A DNA stretch of 64,000 nucleotides, from the NCBI RefSeq assembly GCF_043575855.1, contig NZ_CP144375.1, positions 9,238,001 to 9,302,000 on the forward strand. Direction: 5' to 3'. A program made the translations under genes and the position numbers. Of the stretch, positions 13,401 to 25,400 are shown in pieces. The notes below the pieces were generated by a model. That model was not told the DNA's origin and made no database searches. It saw nothing but the letters and a program-made list of their open reading frames with translations. Source of the stretch: Kutzneria buriramensis (GTDB taxonomy: Bacteria > Actinomycetota > Actinomycetes > Mycobacteriales > Pseudonocardiaceae). The stretch's first letter is position 1. Each line of letters starts with the position of its first letter.

Positions 13401-16400
13401 GGAGGGCGGCCACCCGACCGAGCACCTTCAGAAGTTCGTGGACTTCACCGAACAGGTGGGCCGCGATCGGGGCTACGAGGACCTGAACACCCCGCGCAAC
13501 GGCGCCGATCACCACGAGGCGGGCCACGAACCGGCGCCCGTGCGGCGGGTCGAGCCGAGGCCGCAGCCGTTCATGCGGCAGGAGCCGCCGACGCGGTCCA
13601 CCGCGCCGGACCTGGACATGGTGGTGCCCGGCGGTTTCGGCCCGGTGCACCACGGCACACCGTTGCGGTCGTTCGAGGCCTCGCTGTACGGCCTGGACAG
13701 CCGCACGTTGCACGACATGCACCAGACCCATGCCCGCGACCCGGAGCGGTCGGCCGCGATCCAGAAGATGATCGACGCCTCGCAGCACGCGGCCCGGCCC
13801 GACATCGTCGACCAGCGGGTGCGGATGGTCGAGGACCGGCTGGCCGACGTGCGGGCCCAGCGTGACCAGCGATCCGTGTCGGACCTGTTCCGGCCGGACG
13901 AGCAGGCCAACCGGCGGCAGGCGGCCGACCGCGAGGTGCAGCGCCTCGAGGACCGTCTGACCCAGCTCAGGAACGAGCGCGACACGGCGATCACCGTGCA
14001 CGCGCTGCGGCAGGAGAACGACCTGACCGCGCGCAGCTGGCAGGGCTACGGCGACGCCGATCTCCGGACCGTGCACGACCATGTGCAGCAGCAGATCGAG
14101 CACGCGCGCGAGGGCGGCCACTCGACCGAGCACCTGCAGAAGTTCGTGGACTTCACGCAGCAGCTGATCGATCACCGGGCCGGTCATGACACGGCGCAGG
14201 AGCACGTCCCGGCCGAGCACCGGCCGGCCCCGGCGCCGGCGCTCGCGCCGCACGAGCCCTACAACTCGCCGGACGAGCTGCTCGCCGACCTGCACGCCGA
14301 CTCCGTGGGCCACGGCCCCGCCTCGGCGCACGCCCCGCTGCTCGGGCCGGACCTGTTCGGCCTGCACCAGGCCCAAGAGCCGCCGTCGTTCATGGCCGGC
14401 CACGACCACCGCAACCTGACCGCCGGCCAGTCGATGCAGTTCGTGGAAATGCTCGACATGACCAAGGGCTACCAGCTCGAGCACGAGCACATGGACCCGA
14501 ACGGCGAGCACCTGTGGGACAACTCCGACTGGACGATCCCGCACGAGCGGGGCGACGACCAGCTCCACTCGTGGGCGCCGGCCGAGCATCTGCCGCCGCT
14601 GGACAAGCACACCACCACGCCGCTGCTGACGCACTCCATCTGGCTGGGCGGCCCGCTGCGCGACGCCGGCACGCAGGCCTCGTTCCGCAAGAACTTCGGC
14701 GAGTTCGGCGACAACTGGCACGAGTCGTCGGTGCCGGTGCTGTGGACCGACGTGCCGCGTGAGCAGTTCAACGAGGCGCTGACCACCCACGCGCCGACCG
14801 ACGGCTCGCCCGACCCGCTGCGCGACGTGCGGGACATGGCCGACTGGGCCAAGCAGCACAACATCCGCGTGGTCAACGTGCACGAGGTGTTCAACAGCGA
14901 GCACCCCATGCAGCTGCAGGAGTTCTACAACTCCGAGGCCAACAAGGGCGTCGGCCCCGGCTACGCGGCGGCCAGCGACATCCTGCGGATGGAGATCATG
15001 CACCGCTTCGGCGGCATGTACTCCGACGGCGACAACGTCATCCACAACGTCAACGACCTGATCCTGACCGCCCAGTCCGACAAGGGCTTCGCGGTGCACA
15101 AGACCAGCTACGGCACCGGCAACTCGGCGTTCGTGATGTCCAAGGGGCACCCGTTCGCCCAGGCCTACCTGGACCAGCTGCGGGAGAACTACGGCAAGAA
15201 CCAGCAGGAGATGATGCCGCGGGGCATCAACTCGTTCGGGCAGCAGTTCTTCGACTCGCCGATGGGCAAGGTGCACCGCAATTCGGTGATGGTGCGCACC
15301 GGCCCCGAGGCGCTCAACCAGGTGGCCAAGCGGATCGGCTACAAGGGCCACACCGAGCTGCCGGGCATCGGCAACATCCGGATGAACAGCGACGGCAGCT
15401 GGCTGAAGCCGCCGCCGGAGGGCGCGTCGGCGCCGCGGCCGTACGACCGGGCGTCCACTTTGGACCTGACCAAGAACGTGGTCCAGTCGCTGGTGCGCGG
15501 CATGCACAACCGCGACGGCGACCTGCACCTGACCGCCGTGGAACCGGCCGTGCGCAAGCACCCGAACCCGGACCTGGTCTGGCACGCGGCGATCTCGTAC
15601 CTGACCTCGCATCCCGACCTGTCGCACCAGATCAGCACGATCACCGACCGCCGCACCATCAACGGCGAGCACCACGACGTGCAGCTGCCGGAGTCGGTGC
15701 GGTCGATGCTGAACATCTCGCCCGACGGCGAGCGGCTCAACCTCGGCGAGACCACGCGGCCGGCCACGGTCAACGAGTCGGCCGAGCACCTGGCCGCGGC
15801 CGCGCCGCACGGGGACGGCCCGATCGAGCACCCGCCGGCCGTGAAGGACCCGTCGCTGGCGTCCCCGAAGGACTGGGAGCACCTGCGCGGACACGCGCCC
15901 GTCGGCCAGGCCAACTCGGAGCGGTTCGATCCCGGCGCCAAGCAACACTTCCAGCCGGGCAAGCCCGGCAGCAGCAGCAACCACCTGCTGGACGGCTGGA
16001 TGACGCGCATCGGCTACGAGTCGCGGCGGATGGAGGTCTCGCCGGGCAAGTGGGTGCGGGAGTTCACCGTCCGGCTGGACACCAAGGGTGAGGGCGTCGG
16101 CCCGCACGACGTGCAGGCCGTGCAGGACCGGGTCACGAAGACGATCAACGACCACATCAACGGCCGCTACAAGCTGCCGAACGGCGACCAGTTGCACATC
16201 CGGCCCGACTTCGGAGCCAAGGACCCGGTGACCGGCAAGACCGTGCACGACGGGCCGGTGCACGGCAACGTGACCGTCCACAATGGAGACCAGACCAACC
16301 AGGCCCGCTGGTCCACCAAGGCCTCCGGCTCAGTGCTCACCCACGAGGTGCTGCACAACCTCGGCCTCAAGGACGAGTACAAGGACACCGGCGCGATCTT

Positions 16401-19400
16401 CCGCAAGAACGTGGACGACGCCGCGGTGCGTGGTCCGATGGGTCGCGACGTGCTGACCAAGGCGCCGGAGCTGACGCCGCAGCACCTCAAGACGATCGAG
16501 GACGTCGCGCAGTCCAGCGTGGTGCAACACGACCTGCCGCTGGGCTCGCACGGCCTGCCGGAGAGCGCGCACACCGGCAACCACCGGGACGTCGCCGACC
16601 CGTGGACCACCACCAGCCACGGCACGCCCGGCCACGACGACACGTCGGACCACAGCGGCTCTGGCCACCACCCGGCCCCGATGCACGAGCCGGGCGACGA
16701 CCTGGCCGTGATCAAGTCGGACGTCGCCGGCGAGCACGGCGTGCACATCTCCGACGACGGCCAGCACGGCGTGAACGCGATCCGGGAGAGCAACCCGAAC
16801 GCGCCGGCCACCGAACTGGCCAAGGTCAAGCAGCGGGCGTTCACCGCCGACGAGGTGCACGGCATCCAGAACGCGCTCAAGCACTACGCGCCGATCACCG
16901 GCGACCGGCGGGCCACCTCCAGCCGCGCGCACGTCGAGCAGGAGGTGCAGCACTTCGGCGCGGCCAACTTCGGCCTGGAGAACAACAAGGTCAGCCCGGG
17001 CATGGGCGGCGAGTACATCGCGTCCCACAAGACGGTCAACCTGTACGCGCTGGGCGTGCTGAACAAGGAGTTCGGCTCCGGCCCGCGCAATTTCGAGGGC
17101 ACCGCGACGCACGAGCTGTCGCACGGCCTGCTCAAGTACGCGCTGGAGGACTACGGCAAGCACATCGGCAGCTGGGGCGAGGACGGCAGGACACCGAACC
17201 GCGCCCCCGACGCCGAGCCGCCGAGCGCCGCCAACATCAAGAGCCACGACGCCGACTTCGAGGCCGCGATCAAGTCGCACCTGTTGGGCAAGGACGCCTT
17301 CGCCGAGCGGGCGCCGAAGCGGTCCGCGTTCATCGACCAGCTGGAGCACGACCACCCGGACGTGTTCGCCAAGCAGGGCAGCGAGTTGTCCGGCCAGCGG
17401 GCCAAGCGGATCTTCAAGGCGCTGGGCAAGGACAACCAGCGGGAGTTCAACGAGCGGTCCGGCTACTGGGACCACGACGGCTTCCCGAAGTTCCAGGGCG
17501 AGCGGCCGATCACCAAGTACGGCGCGACGAACCTGAACGAGGACATGGCCGAGGCGGCCAAGTACTACTTCCTCGACCCCGACAAGCTGCGCGCCGAGGC
17601 GCCGAACCGGGCCGCGTTCTTCGACAAGCTGGTCTCGGAATGGACGCCACACGAGCAGGAGCACGAGGGCGAAGGCACGCACGCCCCCTCGAACGCGCCC
17701 AGCGAGCACCGCCCCGCGCCCGCCCCGATGGACGTGCACGAGGAGAACCAGCGCCGGGCGATGGAACTGCACGACCGTCTGGAGCGCGAGCACCAGGCCG
17801 AACAGCAGCAGCGGCAGGCCGAGGAACAGCGCCGCCAGCAGGAACTGGCCGACCAGCAGCGGCGGGCGCGGGAGGAGGCGGAGCAGCGCCGCCAGCAGCG
17901 GGTGGCCGAGCGGGAACAACGGCAGTCCGAACGCGAGCCGCATCCGTTGCGCACCACGCGGTTCCGCCCGCAGCTCCAGGCGACGCCCGAGGACCACCCG
18001 CTGGAGGTGCAGGAGCACCGCCAGGACCCGGAACCCGATCCCGACGCGCCGCGTCCGGTCGATCCGGCGCAGCTGCCGAGCTACGTCCGGGACAGCCGGT
18101 CGCTGGGCCTGGGCCGTGCGGTCGATGCCGAGCACCTGGCCGACGACGTCGTCACGAGCGTGCACGACCAGCTGCCGATGACGGCGGCGGAGCGCCGCGG
18201 CCTGACCGGCACGGACACGATCCACCACGCGATCACCGAGAACCTGGGCTCGTTCCTGGGCGACGGCCGCAAGTTCGAGGTGAAGGTCAACGGCAAGACC
18301 TACGAGGCGACCGTCAGGGCCCGCCTGGACTTCACCGACGCGCAGCGGACCACGGTGCCCAAGCAGACCCTCGATCTCGCGGGCTCGACGGCCCGCACGG
18401 CCGCGGCCAGCACCACCAAGACCCGCACCCACGACCTGTCCGGCTCGGTGACGGTGTCCTCGGTCGTGGGCCCCGGCGGCACCGTGTCGGGCAAGGTCGT
18501 CTCCGCGCGGCCGACGATCTCGCTGGACTCCAGCGCGGGCGTCACGCAGTCGCACTCGCTCAGCCACGAGGGCGCCGACCTGATGCACGCCAAGGTCGAC
18601 TTCCACGTGTCGCTGACGGACGCCAAGGGCGCGCCGACACACCCGGCCGGGCACGTGGAGTTCCGGCGGGACGTCACGCTGGCGCTGCCGACCGACGCGG
18701 TCGGCACGCCGCCGGCGCACGCCCACGTCACCGACGTCCGCCCGGACCACCTCAACGTCTTCGGCGCGGAGGCGGTCAGCGGCGTCGGCGGCGCGTTCGA
18801 GCACCTCGCCGGCGACCTGCACGGCAAGATCACCGCGATCGGCTCGCCGGGCCGGCAGGAGCTGCTGAACTTCCTGTCCGCGGACAACATCCGGAGCAAC
18901 CTGCCGTCGATGGCCAAGGACTGGATCTACTCGCCGGACCTGGTCAGCGCCGACGGCACGCGGATCGGCGCGGTGCGGATGCGCATCGAGCCGGTCGGCG
19001 CGCGGCTGGAGGGCAGCGTCGGCGGCTACAAGGTCAACGCGAACACCGAGGGCTCGGCGACCGCCGGCCGGGGCGCGACGACCAAGTCCGGCTTCGACAT
19101 CAGCGGCACGTTCGGCGGCGCCGCGGCGCCGCACCCGGTGAGCAAGGTCAGCGCGGGCGGCGGCCTCACCGTCGGCTACACGCAGCGCGACAGCCTGGCC
19201 AGCTCGCTCGGCGACGCCGCCAAGTGGAAGTCGTCGCTGCGCACCGAGGGCACGACCGGCCTGTACAACATGGGTTTCCGCCTGCACGTCCAGGCGATCG
19301 GCCACGACGTGCACACGGTTGGCGGGGCCAGCGCGCACATCCGGATGTCCGACATCGAGGCCGGCCACGCGGGCCTGCAGGTGCCCGAGGGCGGGCACAG

Positions 19401-22400
19401 CGACTTCGAGGCGACGCCCCAGCGGCACTACGCGCCGGAGTACCTGGAGTCCGGCAAGTCCATCGGCCTGGGCTCCGTGTTCCACCTCAGCGGCACCGAC
19501 GGTGTCCGCGACCACGTGGAGAACGCGCTGCGCGGCAACGAGACACTGCGGGACCTGGCGCCGGAGTTCGGCAGCGACCGGCTGGCCGGCCGCTCCCGGT
19601 CGGACATCGCCGAGGCGATGAACAACCGGCGACTGCTGGACACGCACCTGTCGCACGAGAACCTGTCGTCCAACCTGAACAGCATGCTGGCCGGCGGCAT
19701 GAAGCTCCGGCTCAAGCAGCCGGGCCTCGGCCGCAACCACTACGTCACGGTCACCGTGAAGGCGACCATGGGCCCGCTGGACCACCTGGGCAAGGCCGCG
19801 GACCACCAGGTGCGCGGCTCGGGCTCCAGCAAGGCCAAGCTGTCCGTGTCCGACACCGCGCAGAAGGGCGGCTCGGTCGCGCTGGAGGGCCGGGTCAACA
19901 CGCCGGTCACCGACTCGCGCGCGGTGACCACGCCGACCACCTCGGCCGGCGGCCGCTACGGCTACACCCGCACCTGGAAGACCGACACCGGCCCGGAGAT
20001 CGGCGACAAGCTGGGCACCTCGGGCGAGAAGACGGCGCACGCGTTCCACTCGAACCTGCGCTACGAGGTCACCATCGAGGAGCACAGCCGCAACCGCTCC
20101 TGGGTCCGCCGGATCACGCCGGGCCTGCCGGGCAACCACGTGCCGGAGGTGCACCGCGGCGCGGCGCACCACATCGACGGCCAGGTCACCGTGCTGGTGC
20201 CGGAGAGCCTGACCAGCCACACCCAGCCGACCGCGCACGTCGACCGGCACGTGACCACGCCGGAGCCGGCGCCGCGCTCGATCACGCAGCTGCGCCAGGA
20301 CGCCGGCCTGCGGCGACCGCCGGAGTTCCAGCGCGTGGAGGCGGTCATCGGCGCGGAGCACATCCACGCCGCCGCGGTCGACGCGCTGCGCGAGGCCGGT
20401 GGCGGCGACACCGCGCTGTCGCTGTCCGGCCGGGTCAGCGCGGACGAACTGCACCACGCCTTCAGCCCCGAGGTGCTGGAGGGCGACCCGCAGGTGATGC
20501 GCCGCGGCCTGCAGGTGGACGGCCTCCAGTACAACCGCCGCATCGCGGACCGGGTCGGCGCCGTCGGCATGACGATGGAGCTGGGCAACCCCCGCATCGT
20601 CGCCGTCTCCGACGACATCTCCCTCACGCACACCCAGACCGGCGGCTACACCGTCACCGGCAGCAAGCAGACCGACCACTCGCTGGACCTGACCGTCGGC
20701 GAGGCGGTCGCGGCCCGTCCGAACGTGACGCCGGCGCACGGCTCGGCCACCTTCAGCGCCAGTTCCACGCTGCGCGGCTGGAAGTGGTCGGCCAAGACCA
20801 GCCATTCGCTCGGCGGTTCCGTGGAGCATGGCGTCACGTCCGGCAATGGCCGCACGGTGCTGGTGAAGATGGACGCCATCGCGCACGTGGTGGCGGAGTC
20901 GCGGCAGAACAACGTCCTGCACAACACCGAGGTCCGCACCGCCGGCCGTACCGTCAACCTGCCGGACAGCGTGTTCGTGCGGGTCACCGAGCAGCAGGCC
21001 CGGACCATGGGGCTGCTGCCGGAGCACGGCCTCGACGCCCAGCAGCCGGCCGCGGCCCCGCGCCCGGTGCTGCCGGCGCCGACGACGCTGGGCGGCCCAC
21101 ACGCGTCCGTCGGCTTCGGCCACGTGGAGCCGACCGGCGACCTGACCGCCCTGGTCCCGTCGCTGCGGCGTAACCTGGGCGACCTGGGCGGCAAGCTGCT
21201 GCCCGAGTCGGTGCTCGACGACTCGATGGGCAACCTGCGCCGCATCGGCACGCAGTCCTCACAGGAGGGCGTGCGGTCCCTTGTGGACAGTGCGCTCAAC
21301 GGCGGCGTGTCGCTGCTCGCGCCGAAGGCCAACACCTTCTCCCACGACACGTACGAGGTCGTGCTGCACGCGACGCCGACCGGCGCGCCGACCTACCTGG
21401 GCGTCACCCACGACGGCACGACGCTGTCGCACGAGTCGACGTCGACCACCAACGACGCCGCGATGACGGGCAAGGAGGCGAACTCCGGCCTGACCGGCAA
21501 GTTCACCGGCACCGGCATGCCCAAGACGCAGGACAAGGCGGTCAGCGCCGCGCTGCCCAACTCCGTCGGCGCGTCCATCACCCGCACCACCGGCAGCAAG
21601 ATCACCCACACCGACACGGTCTCGGCGACCCAGACCAGCTCCTCCAGCGGCCCGCAGGCCCGCTACCGGCTGCCGGTCGACTTCCACCTGGAGATCCGCC
21701 GCAACGGTGTGGAGATCGGCCGCTCCGCCGTCGATCCGCACGAGCTCGTGGTGCGCAAGCTGGCCGACGACGTGTCGACCGCCGGCGACCACGCCACCGG
21801 CGGGCCGAGGGTGCTCCGCCCGCTCGGCGCCGACGACGTGCGGCCGGAGCAGGTCAGGCAGTGGCAGCGGGACGGCGAGCAGCTGCCGGCCCAGGTGCAC
21901 GTCGACGACTTCACCGGCGACATCCGCGAACTCCGGACGCAGGCGCACGCGCTGACCGGCGACCTGCGGCCGGCCCGCAGCCACGCGCTGGACACCTCGC
22001 TCACCCCCGAGGTGATCAAGGCCAACCTGCCGGCGATGCTCAAGGGCCCGGTGGAGCTGCCCGGCCTGAAGGACACGGGCCTGACGGCGTACGCCAAGCT
22101 CACCAACCCCCGGCTGGTCGCGGTCAGCGACTCGGTGGATGTCGGCGGCGCGACCAGCCACTCGTCCAAGATCGACACAGAGGTGTCCACGTCGGTCACC
22201 GGCTCGGTGAACGCCACGGTGGCCGGGGGTGGCGGCGGGGTCCGGGACACCCCGGCCACGCCCGAACACCACCGGGACGTCAACGCCAACTTCGGCGGCG
22301 CCGACGTGAAGCGGTCCGGCCTGGACAGCACCCGGACCTTCCCGTCCACCGGCGACACCCACCCCGCGACGCCGGCCACCACCACGACCAGCGACCGGCG

Positions 22401-25400
22401 GTCCAAGGTGCTGGTGTACGACACGGAGATCCGGTTCCAGAAGGATGGCCGCGGCGCGTCGCTGGTGTTCAAGGACGGTGCGCGGATCCGGATGGCCGAC
22501 GACGGCGCCCTGCCCGACACCGTCAAGCAGGCGCAGGATCGCGTCAAGACGACCGAGGAGGCGTGGAAGGACGCCGAGAAGGAGCTGCTCACCGCCCGGC
22601 ACAAGATCGACGACGCGTACCTGGCCGCGCGGCAGGAGATCGCCGACCGGCAGACGGAGCTGGCGCAGGTGCGGCAGAACGAGGCCGTGCACCTCAACAA
22701 CACCACCGCGCTGCGCAACGACATGTGGGACGCGAGCGTCCGCGGCGACCAGGCCGGGATGAGCCGCCTCCAGACCGGCCTGGACCAGGCGCACCAGCGC
22801 GGCGCGGAGCTGACCCGGGAGCGGCAGGAGATCGAGCGCCGCATCGACGAGCTCCAGCAGCCGCAACGGGACGCGCAGCAGCAGGCGCAGCAGGCCCACC
22901 AGGCCGCGCGGACCGCCGAGGACGCGTGGTGGGACGCCCGGCGCGCGCGGGACAACGCCATCGCCGACGTCAACCGCCCGCCGGCCGAGGACGACCCGAA
23001 CCGCCCCGCCCCCGCGCACGACAACGACAACGACCCGAACCGGCCCGCGCCCGCGCACGACAACGACCCGAACCGGCCCGCGCCCGCGCACGACAACGAC
23101 AACGACCCGAACCGGCCCGCGCCCGCGCACGACAACGACAACGACCCGAACCGGCCCGCGCCCGCGCACGACAACGGCACACAGCCGAACCGGGGCCAGG
23201 ACTACAACCCCGAGGCCCACAACCAGAACAAGCCGGTCATCGACGACGAGTCCTGGCGGCACAGCCAGGAGCGCACGGCCCCGTGGTTCGCGCCCGAGCG
23301 GCCGCTGCACCCGACGCAGTGGGAGAACCTGCGCCGCGACGACATGGCCCGGACCGTGCACACCGAGATCGCCGATGTGAAGACGTCGAGCACGATCGGC
23401 GCGAACGGTCGGCCGCAGTTCCAGCGCTACACCGGCCTCGTCCGCTACGACCTGCGCCGCATCGAGGTGGAGCCGGGCCGCTTCGTCCAGGAGCACACCG
23501 TCAAACTGCACCTGGACGGCGATCCCGCGCAGGTGGCGAAGGCCAAGGCGGACGCCAGGCGGGCCGTCGACGAGATGCTGAACAAGGGCTACCGGCTGCC
23601 CTCCGGCGACCAGTTCCACCTGCGCCTGGAGTTCCCGGACAATGCCAAGGACGCGCACTCCACCGTCCACGTCGGCGACAGGGCGACCGACCAGACACAC
23701 TGGAAGGCCGGCGAGAACCCGAACGTGCTGGCCCACGAGGTGCTGCACTACCTCGGCCCGGGCGACGAGTACCGCGACCCGAGCCGAGTGTTCCTCGACG
23801 ACGGCCGGAAGTCCGCCGTCCACAACGACAACGGCCTGCTGGGCGGTCAGGTGCGTGGCGGCGACGTGGAGCTCAAGCCGCGCAACCTCTGGCACGTGGA
23901 GCGGGTCTCGCACGACCAGGTCGCGGTGCCCGACACCCGGCTCGGCCACGACTACGACGGCCTGAACCTGGGCCGCGAGAACCCGCGCGTGGAGCGCCTG
24001 GCCGACGAGCCCACCCGACCACACGACTCCGACGACGACATGTCCGTGGACGGCAGCGACGACACCCAGCACGGCGAGGAGCACGACTGGGGCCTGGGCG
24101 AACAGCGCCGTGACGAGGAACCGTCGGAACAGGAGGTGGCCGCCCGCGGCGACATGGCCCGCACCATCGGCGCGGCGCTGGGCCCGGACCACCACAACGT
24201 GCCCGAGCTGTTCAACCAGCTGCACCGCAACGGCCGCGACGACCGGTCGGTCCGCGCGCTCGACCAGGCGTTCCATGCGGCGCACAACACCTCGCTGGCC
24301 GAGGCACTGACCGGCGCCCACGAGCACGGGCGTCTCAGCGACGACGAGTACCAGCAGGCGCTGCACCTGCTCGGCCACGGCAACACGATGTTCGCCGACC
24401 CGGCGCACGACGTGCGGGTCACGAGCACCGCCGGCGCCCGCCCCAGCGCGAACCCCTCGGTGGTCGGAGTGGCGACGGCGATGCGCGGTCACCTGGAGAA
24501 CGGTCGGCACGAGGAGGCGCTGGCGCTGCTCGGCGGCGTCAACCGCGATCCGCGCGCCACCTGGGCGGTGCACGACGCGTACCGCGACATGTACCACTCG
24601 GATCTCGACGCCGACCTGCACCACCAGATGCCGGCAGCGCACCAGGCGTTCCTCGACCACCTGCTCGGCGGCGTGAGCAACCGGGCCGTGCCGCGGCGGG
24701 TGGCCGACCAGTGGTTCGGCGAGCTGGAGCGGGCCACCTTCCAGCACGAGTTCCTCGGCGACCTGCCGATCCCGACCGGCCACCCGGAGGACGGCTGCTA
24801 CCTGCGGGCCCATCTGTGGGCGCTGCGGCTCAAGCAGCTCGGCGCGCCGGTGCAGAAGATCTTCGTGGCGCGGACGGGCCCGCTGCTGTCCATCCGGTCG
24901 GCGACCGCCGCCGGCGCGACCCGGGAGCACCCGGTCGAGGTCAACTGGGGCTACCACGTGGCGCCGGTGGTGCGGGTGCACGACGAGGCCGGCAACGAGT
25001 CGTGGGCGGTGTTCGACCCGGCCATGCGCGAGGGCGTGATGAGCGCGCAGGACTGGCTGGAGCGCACCGGCGTCACGGGCATCTCCGAGCCGCTGCACGC
25101 GCCGCTGCCGCAGATCAGCGCGTTGCTGCACCAGAACAGCGTCGACCACCCCGAGTGGTGGACGCCCGAGGGCACCCAGCGGCTGCCGCTGGGCGCCGTC
25201 TCCGTGATCACCGACATGCACGCGTACGGCTTCCCGCACCCGGGCAACGGCTTCCCCGACGGCATCCGCACCACCGACAACGCCGTGCGCCAGAACGAAC
25301 ACCTGATGGTGGACCACACGTTCGCGGACATGGAGCGGCAGCTCCAGCGCGGCGTGCTCGACGTGCTCGGCCGCGGCCTGACCCAGGACGAGACGCTGGC

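Noticed and set aside
22993..23175. The DPNRPAPAHDN repeat considered as a CRISPR-like array
   Set aside because: It is in frame, has no unique spacers and encodes a linker.
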